NCBI RefSeq assembly: GCF_041260155.1
Contig: NC_091932.1
Coordinates: 5,045,501 to 5,109,500, forward strand
Direction of reading: 5' to 3'
Length of the DNA stretch: 64,000 bases
Source: Ptychodera flava
Taxonomy: Eukaryota; Hemichordata; Enteropneusta; Ptychoderidae
The position numbers and the translations under genes were made by a program. Positions 59,185 to 64,000 of the stretch are shown piece after piece. Position 1 is the stretch's first letter, and every line of letters starts with the position of its first letter. The notes under the pieces are model-generated. The model searched no databases. It worked only from the letters and a program-made list of their open reading frames with translations, and was not told where the DNA came from.

Positions 59185-59587
59185 TCGCACCAAGCTATAT
59201 TAGTGAAACTCTCTCAAAATGGATCGTTTAAATACTCGTAGTTCTAGTAATGGTAACCTTTACCCACCAATGTTTGGGACAGGCATGGGTCAAAGATCAT
59301 TTGTGTATCGAGCTACTACACTTTGTAATTCCTTTCCCTCATCTATCCGAAACTGTGATGCCTTGTTGATGTTTAAATCAGAATTACATGAGTTTATCTT
59401 TTCACAAAGAAGGTCTTGACTTAGCTAGATTAGCCTGTTTTTAGACTTCGACATTTTCGTTCCACCCATTTCATATATGTTTTTGATTATTTGGTGATGT
59501 GTCAGTGTATTTTTTGCTTCTTTACATAGGAGGGCTTTGATGGCAATTAATATATTGCAATCAGACTACACTCTTTAAATAAAATGC

Positions 59588-59659
<72 letters not shown>

Positions 59660-59660
59660 T
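59185..59660 (+). mobile_element. 5'-truncated LINE 3' end with (AAT)n tail
   Basis: The frame 59219-59419 reads L-N-T-R-S-S-S, Y-P-P-M-F-G-T-G-M-G-Q-R-S-F-V-Y-R-A-T-T-L-C-N-S-F-P-S-S-I-R-N-C and F-K-S-E-L-H-E-F. This is the usual C-terminal end of non-LTR retrotransposon ORF2 proteins. It is followed by a short 3' region and an (AAT)n tail (59588-59660). Only the last ~65 codons remain. Confidence 0.8.
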
Positions 59661-60464
59661 GGCAGCTATAATTTAACAAAATGCAATTTTCGTATCATTC
59701 TCGAGGCTTCATAGGCCCTAAGAGCACAATACCTTTCAACACAAAACGATGTAACCAAATATCGAGACTTTAGTTAGATGCAGGTTGCTGCATCTAACTA
59801 ACTGGCATGAGAGACCATGGATGTGGCAGGTCGACGAATTAACGTTTAGATTGTAGTAGACAGTGTGGAAATAAAATAAATGATGACCTGGTTTCAAATT
59901 AAAGTGAGATTGTCATGGGGTAGAACTGAATATTTACTGAACCCGGCCAATCTTCACAATAAATTTGGTCGTAGAGTATTGTAAACTTCAAAGCATTTTA
60001 TTTTTTCTGAACTTGAACATGATATAGACCCTTGTTATGATGTAAGTGCCACAGCACCTATACGGCACTTCGACAGTTGCCAGTTGCTGCATCTGCAGTC
60101 TGATAGTCACGGGGTAATCAGCAGCACGTTCCAGTCCAGCCAAGCATATTTTGACATATACTCGGATGCCATGGCATTCTTACATGTTTTGATTTTGATG
60201 TATCCCCTTACTGAGATTCGTAGACAAGAATAATCTCAAGAAAACTAACTGCCATGTTGTAAACTTGTAATGTGGTGTGCATACTCATATAAACAGAAAC
60301 CGTTTTAAACTTAAGAAGCAAAGTAACATAGTTTCTAAAATAAGTTTAACAAAGTATTGGTGGCCTCGAAGGTCCGATGCACTCTGTGAGAAAAGTGCAG
60401 TAAGAAACTGTACTTATAATAAGTAAAGCAATTATAGTTAAGGAACATCGTTTACGTTACACAG
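59661..60464. other. Intron 1, distal part; no gene seen
   Basis: Contains a small hairpin AGTTAGATGCAGGTTGCTGC near 59770-59800. The stretch ends in acceptor TTACACAG at 60464. Confidence 0.5.
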
Positions 60465-60702
60465 ATATGGACGGATGCAGCGATTGTTGTACGCGAACGA
60501 TTCATGACAGTGAAGCTATCAGCTGGTGACCAATTTTATATGTACGAAGTAGGCATTGACGATGCAGGCAACCCACTCTCATCTGAGTTAACCAGTACAG
60601 GTGCCATTGGAAGAAGTAAATCGCCATTGTGTCTTTCACTGAATGACCTTGGTTCTCAACAAATCGAATCTGCTAAGACGGAATCTAAACACGAAATTAA
60701 CG
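60465..60702 (+). CDS. Repeated-module gene, exon 2 (module A1)
   Basis: 238-bp exon after acceptor GTTACACAG, ending AACG|GTAAGT. It enters in phase 0 and leaves in phase 1. The product begins I-W-T-D-A-A-I-V-V-R-E-R-F-M-T-V-K-L-S-A-G-D-Q, followed by Y-E-V-G-I-D-D-A-G-N-P, and ends in a polar Ser/Glu/Lys stretch. The core (A-x-I-x-V, V-x-x-x-x-G-x-Q, E-V, D-D-x-G-x-P, L) recurs in exon 4, so it is a second module type, A, about 45 residues of probable beta structure plus a linker. I do not recognise the domain. It sits between B modules in every case seen. Confidence 0.75.
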
Positions 60703-61604
60703 GTAAGTATCTATATTTATTTCTGTAAAGCTCATAGTACAAATAAACATGACCGCATGTGCAAGTAAAAGAAAGATATCAACAGAATATTCGATTTGGT
60801 GGGCAGCTGAGATACACAGGGTAACATTTTGACCACGATTTCTTGATCATCAGCAGACTACGTCGAGTTTATAACCTTAATATGATGAAAATTTACTGTA
60901 TACTGTGAAAATCAAAAAGTTAGTTAGAAAGTAAATTCCTGGACCTTACAGCTAGAGGATCAATGTCAATTGTGAATTAAACGGATATTTATAAGAAAAT
61001 GCCGAGTTTTATGAGAGACTTGAAGACATCTTAAAGTAAATCAAACTTAATTAACAGTGTCATGCTCGTGATCACCATGATCGTCGAAATCACACACAGA
61101 AATTCGAAGTAGGTGATGTGGTTGATATTACTACCAATTCAGTGTAGTAAGCTACCAATGCAATGGCAGGGTCTACGTACAGCCAATAAAGTAGTAATAA
61201 AATGGACTATTGTATTGATATCTGAAGGTCCAAGATTCCAAGTTCTGAAGTGATGGATCACGAAATAACTTCTTTGCCGAAACAGATGGTATATAATATA
61301 ATAATATTTTTATTGCTTGCTTGTAAATATAAGATTGACATCACATTTGTGGCAATAAAAGTGTGATACAAAAATAAGTTAAAATTTTCTTCAATAGACA
61401 TAAAGTAATACTGCAGTATAATAATAGTAGCTAATAATAAATATAACTAGGCATTTCTTTGTTTATATAAAGTAAAAATATAATCTGCAAGTTGTTCATT
61501 AAAAGATAACTCTTGTTATTTATTTCAGAAAACTGCACATTATTACACTATTTGCCATAGGACGTTCTTGCAGTTAAGACTCAAGCTTTATTTACGGTAT
61601 CACC
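60703..61604. other. Intron 2, proximal part
   Basis: AT-rich, with no repeats shared with the window and no gene. Confidence 0.5.
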
Positions 61605-61669
61605 ATGTCCATCACTTTGGAGTATAGTATAGGCCAACAAGCAAGTAATGGACATAAATTATATGAAAC

Positions 61670-62036
61670 AATCAATCCATCCATCCATCAAGATGTAGAC
61701 AGACAGGCAGACAGAGTGAAGGGGCATCCATCTATCCATCCATCCATCAATCCATCGATACATACATGCATAAATCAATACATCCTTCGAATACATACAT
61801 ACATACATCCATCGATACATACATCCATCGATACGTACATACATACAGACGTACGTACGTACGTATGTACGTACGTACGTACATACGTACATACATACAT
61901 ACATACATACATACATACATACATACATACATACATACATACATACATACATACATACATACATACATACATACATACATACATACATACATACATACAT
62001 ACATACATACATACATACATACATACGTACATAGAT
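61670..62036 (+). repeat. (CATC)n / (ACGT)n / (CATA)n microsatellite in intron 2
   Basis: CATC repeats (about 61670-61830), a short GTAC/ACGT run (61850-61880), then about 150 bp of CATA. Frames across it are artefacts. Confidence 0.97.
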
Positions 62037-62144
62037 ACGTATGGGATTGGCCGTATATACTCATACTCATACACATACAAGTATCTAATTGACTTACATT
62101 GTGATAGCAAAACGTATTGTAATGTGCGTTTGGCTGTATTGCAG

Positions 62145-62299
62145 ACGCTGAAATGTATGTTAAGAAGTGTGATCCTTTAATTGGCTTTCAAGACATTTGT
62201 GAAGTCATTGCACAGATGGAATTTCCAACTGGCTCCATCAGAGAAGAAGACAAACTTTGGTTATGTTTGTTTTTCAATGGGCTTCTTGAACTCCATAAT
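62145..62299 (+). CDS. Repeated-module gene, exon 3 (module B1)
   Basis: Acceptor GTATTGCAG at 62144. The split codon G|AC with exon 2 gives Asp. The product is D-A-E-M-Y-V-K-K-C-D-P-L-I-G-F-Q-D-I-C-E-V-I-A-Q-M, then S-I-R-E-E-D-K and L-L-E-L-H-N. It matches module B of exons 1 and 5 (C-D-P-x-I, then [IV]-x-[DE]-x-I). The donor AAT|GTTATC is weaker than the others but gives the phase 0 needed by exon 4. If it is not used, the frame would run on to about 62386. Confidence 0.7.
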
Positions 62300-62564
62300 G
62301 TTATCTTCAAAAATTGCCATTTTTTTAGACTGAGTGTATATGCTGGCGCCTACCGAATGAATAACCGTTCACTTTTTGCCAGATGACGGCAATTATCATG
62401 CAGCAGCTCAGATTCCAGGCCAAGGTCATCACTTTTGGAATAAAGTCACACCATCTTTATGTCAATATTTTAACTTATCCCACCAGAGAGTAACAGAAGA
62501 CTGTTTTTCAATTTATGTATTGCTTGTGCTTATTAACTTGATGATTTACTTGTTACTATCACAG

Positions 62565-62790
62565 GTATTTAGAAATGCCAAGATAACAGTGTACTGCAAA
62601 AGTAAACATATAGTTTTTACATCCGGAGTGCAGACCAATCAATTTGAAGTGGCAAATGATGACAATGGGAAACCTTTCCATCGTGTTTTATCCATGAACA
62701 GTAGGGATAATGTTCGTGAAAATGAGGTTCCAGACAGAGAAAAGCCCGTAACGGAGAGCATTTCCCTCGATACGCCACCTCTTACCCCAG
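62565..62790 (+). CDS. Repeated-module gene, exon 4 (module A2)
   Basis: 226-bp exon between acceptor ATCACAG and donor CCAG|GTATGA; phase 0 in, phase 1 out, as in exon 2. The product begins V-F-R-N-A-K-I-T-V-Y-C-K-S-K, with T-S-G-V-Q, F-E-V-A-N-D-D-N-G-K-P and R-V-L-S-M. It lines up with A1 without gaps through D-D-x-G-x-P. The tail is Pro/Thr-rich (S-L-D-T-P-P-L-T-P) and looks like a flexible linker. Confidence 0.75.
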
Positions 62791-63349
62791 GTATGACTCA
62801 AGTATTACTCTTCACACGCGGCGAAAGGGTTGATATTAATCATTACGGCGCTGATACGGCTTTTGCGGCCCGAGGTCGTACGACGGAAGGGCCCTCGAGC
62901 GCTCGGGCCCGTACACTGTACGACCAAGCCAATGTCATCGTCGCGGCTCCACTGTCGCCACGCGCAACCACGATCTGGGTAAGCAGACGTTTTCCTAATC
63001 TTGCGCTAGCTTTGTGTATGAATGGAACGTTTGCGGATAGCAACGCACGTAGCAACTACAATCGAGATAGTTCAGAAATGCGCGCGATTCCTTTTATTTG
63101 GGCACCGTAAAAAATGCATGGATGTGAGGGCGCTTTTCCCCATAGCTTTACACAGGCACGTGAATGTAGGTATATGATAATGACATTTGTTTGTGGTCTG
63201 GGATCTACATAAAGAGTTCCCTTAGAGTTCCCTGCAAGGAATATCCATGTCAAAGAAATTATTTACCATTTCATGTGGGAAATCTAGGTACAGAAATCTT
63301 CACATTTATTGCTAATAGTTTAGTTAAAAGTATTGATTTTTGTTCGCAG
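62791..63349. other. Intron 4 of the module gene
   Basis: GT...AG borders at 62791 and 63349. A locally GC-rich patch (62815-63070) has an inverted GGGCCCTCGAGCGCTCGGGC palindrome near 62890. The open frame through it is not needed by the gene model. Confidence 0.5.
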
Positions 63350-63498
63350 GTACTGTAATATCCTGTGACCCTAGAATAACATACAAGCATATCAATGACT
63401 TTATAAGAGAATGCGAAAAGAGTGGGGGAACCATTTGCTCTGGTGACTTTGAATGTCTGCGCCACTGCCAAACCTTAATCGAAAGACATGGTGGTAAG
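63350..63498 (+). CDS. Repeated-module gene, exon 5 (module B2)
   Basis: Acceptor TGTTCGCAG at 63349, donor AAG|GTATGT at 63499; phase 1 in and phase 0 out, as for B1. The product starts G-T-V-I-S-C-D-P-R-I-T-Y-K-H-I-N-D-F-I-R-E-C and ends F-E-C-L-R-H-C-Q-T-L-I-E-R-H-G-G-K. C-L-R-H-C echoes C-L-R-Y-C of B0. The phase 0 exit predicts another A-type exon beyond the window. Confidence 0.75.
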
Positions 63499-63500
63499 GT

Positions 63501-64000
63501 ATGTTGACTAAGGCATTATTTCGTTTATAAATTTGTTCGGTAGGATTTGATTTTATGATATAATTGAAATAAGTCAGGAGTCGTAGAAAGGTGAAGCCCT
63601 TTCCACACATCAGCTGTTGAATATTTTTTCATAGCTTTAATTTAATCGTTGCTATTAAATGTCGTTTCTTTGCGTGTGGTATTAGTGTATTTGTGTCTAT
63701 ATAAAACATACAATACAACGCAAAACTTACATTTGACTCATCAACTTACTAGATGCATAAAATGTTCATCAGCTTCCATTCAAAATTTATGACTTGGATT
63801 TGATCATATCGTAGTAAAGGACAGACATCTGCTTATGACTTTCATTCTTGGGAAATAATTGGAACATCAGATATTTGCTTGACATATGATGTTGAGACGA
63901 AACTTGCAACGTTTACGGTCGGATGACAATTTCAGAATTTTAGATATCCTGCTTCCAAGTAGAAACTCAGATCTTGATCAACACTTTAACTTCTTTTTTG
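63501..64000. other. Intron 5 of the module gene (runs off the window)
   Basis: No further exon was seen before the window ends. Confidence 0.5.

Noticed and set aside
62376-63110. Single 244-residue plus frame as one protein
   Set aside because: Splice borders at 62565 and 62790/62791 and the match of only the 62565-62790 part to module A show that it is an exon with read-through into introns.

Overview
The window is eukaryotic nuclear DNA from an animal. It is AT-rich, carries introns with canonical GT/AG borders, and is dominated by transposable elements and microsatellites. CR1-type and Penelope-like retroelements, a THAP/YqaJ DNA transposon, Helitron-like elements with tandem cores and tRNA-derived SINEs together suggest a marine invertebrate (hemichordate, cephalochordate, echinoderm or mollusc). 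The species cannot be fixed from the sequence alone.

Left part (1-28 kb). A long duplicated segment, R1 (53-3799), is followed by a broken gene of a HECT-like family (about 4285-5306) and microsatellites. Next comes a nested transposon. A CR1-like LINE (6385-7086 plus 17681-19430) is split by a 10.59-kb THAP-transposase/YqaJ-nuclease DNA transposon (7087-17676, TATG target duplication). That transposon is itself hit by a 1.9-kb TTAA-duplicating element (10705-12616) inside its transposase gene and by a 1.7-kb element with nine 145-147-bp repeats (13836-15532) inside its nuclease gene. MITE-like and foldback elements follow (19439-20625). After them come TA-rich repeats with a SINE, then a ~150-bp tandem array that is split by a Penelope-like element (24430-26934).

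Middle part (28-49 kb). The minus strand holds two PAN/Apple-domain exons (30547-30332 and 28097-27880) and, farther upstream, a possible signal-peptide exon (39084-39043). Palindromes and foldbacks are frequent. A Helitron-like element at 35988-37020 carries three ~230-bp repeats, each with a perfect DR1 nuclear-receptor motif. R2 (40327-45657) is the second copy of the duplication.

Right part (49-64 kb). Two copies of one TA-duplicating DNA transposon (49217-52583 and 53655-56267) flank or sit in a plus-strand multi-exon gene. The five recognised exons of that gene (53357-53530, 60465-60702, 62145-62299, 62565-62790, 63350-63498) alternate two unfamiliar protein modules, B-A-B-A-B. All intron phases match, and the gene runs off the right edge. 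It is the best candidate here for an undescribed host gene family. No bacterial genes, CRISPR array, rRNA or canonical tRNA genes were seen.
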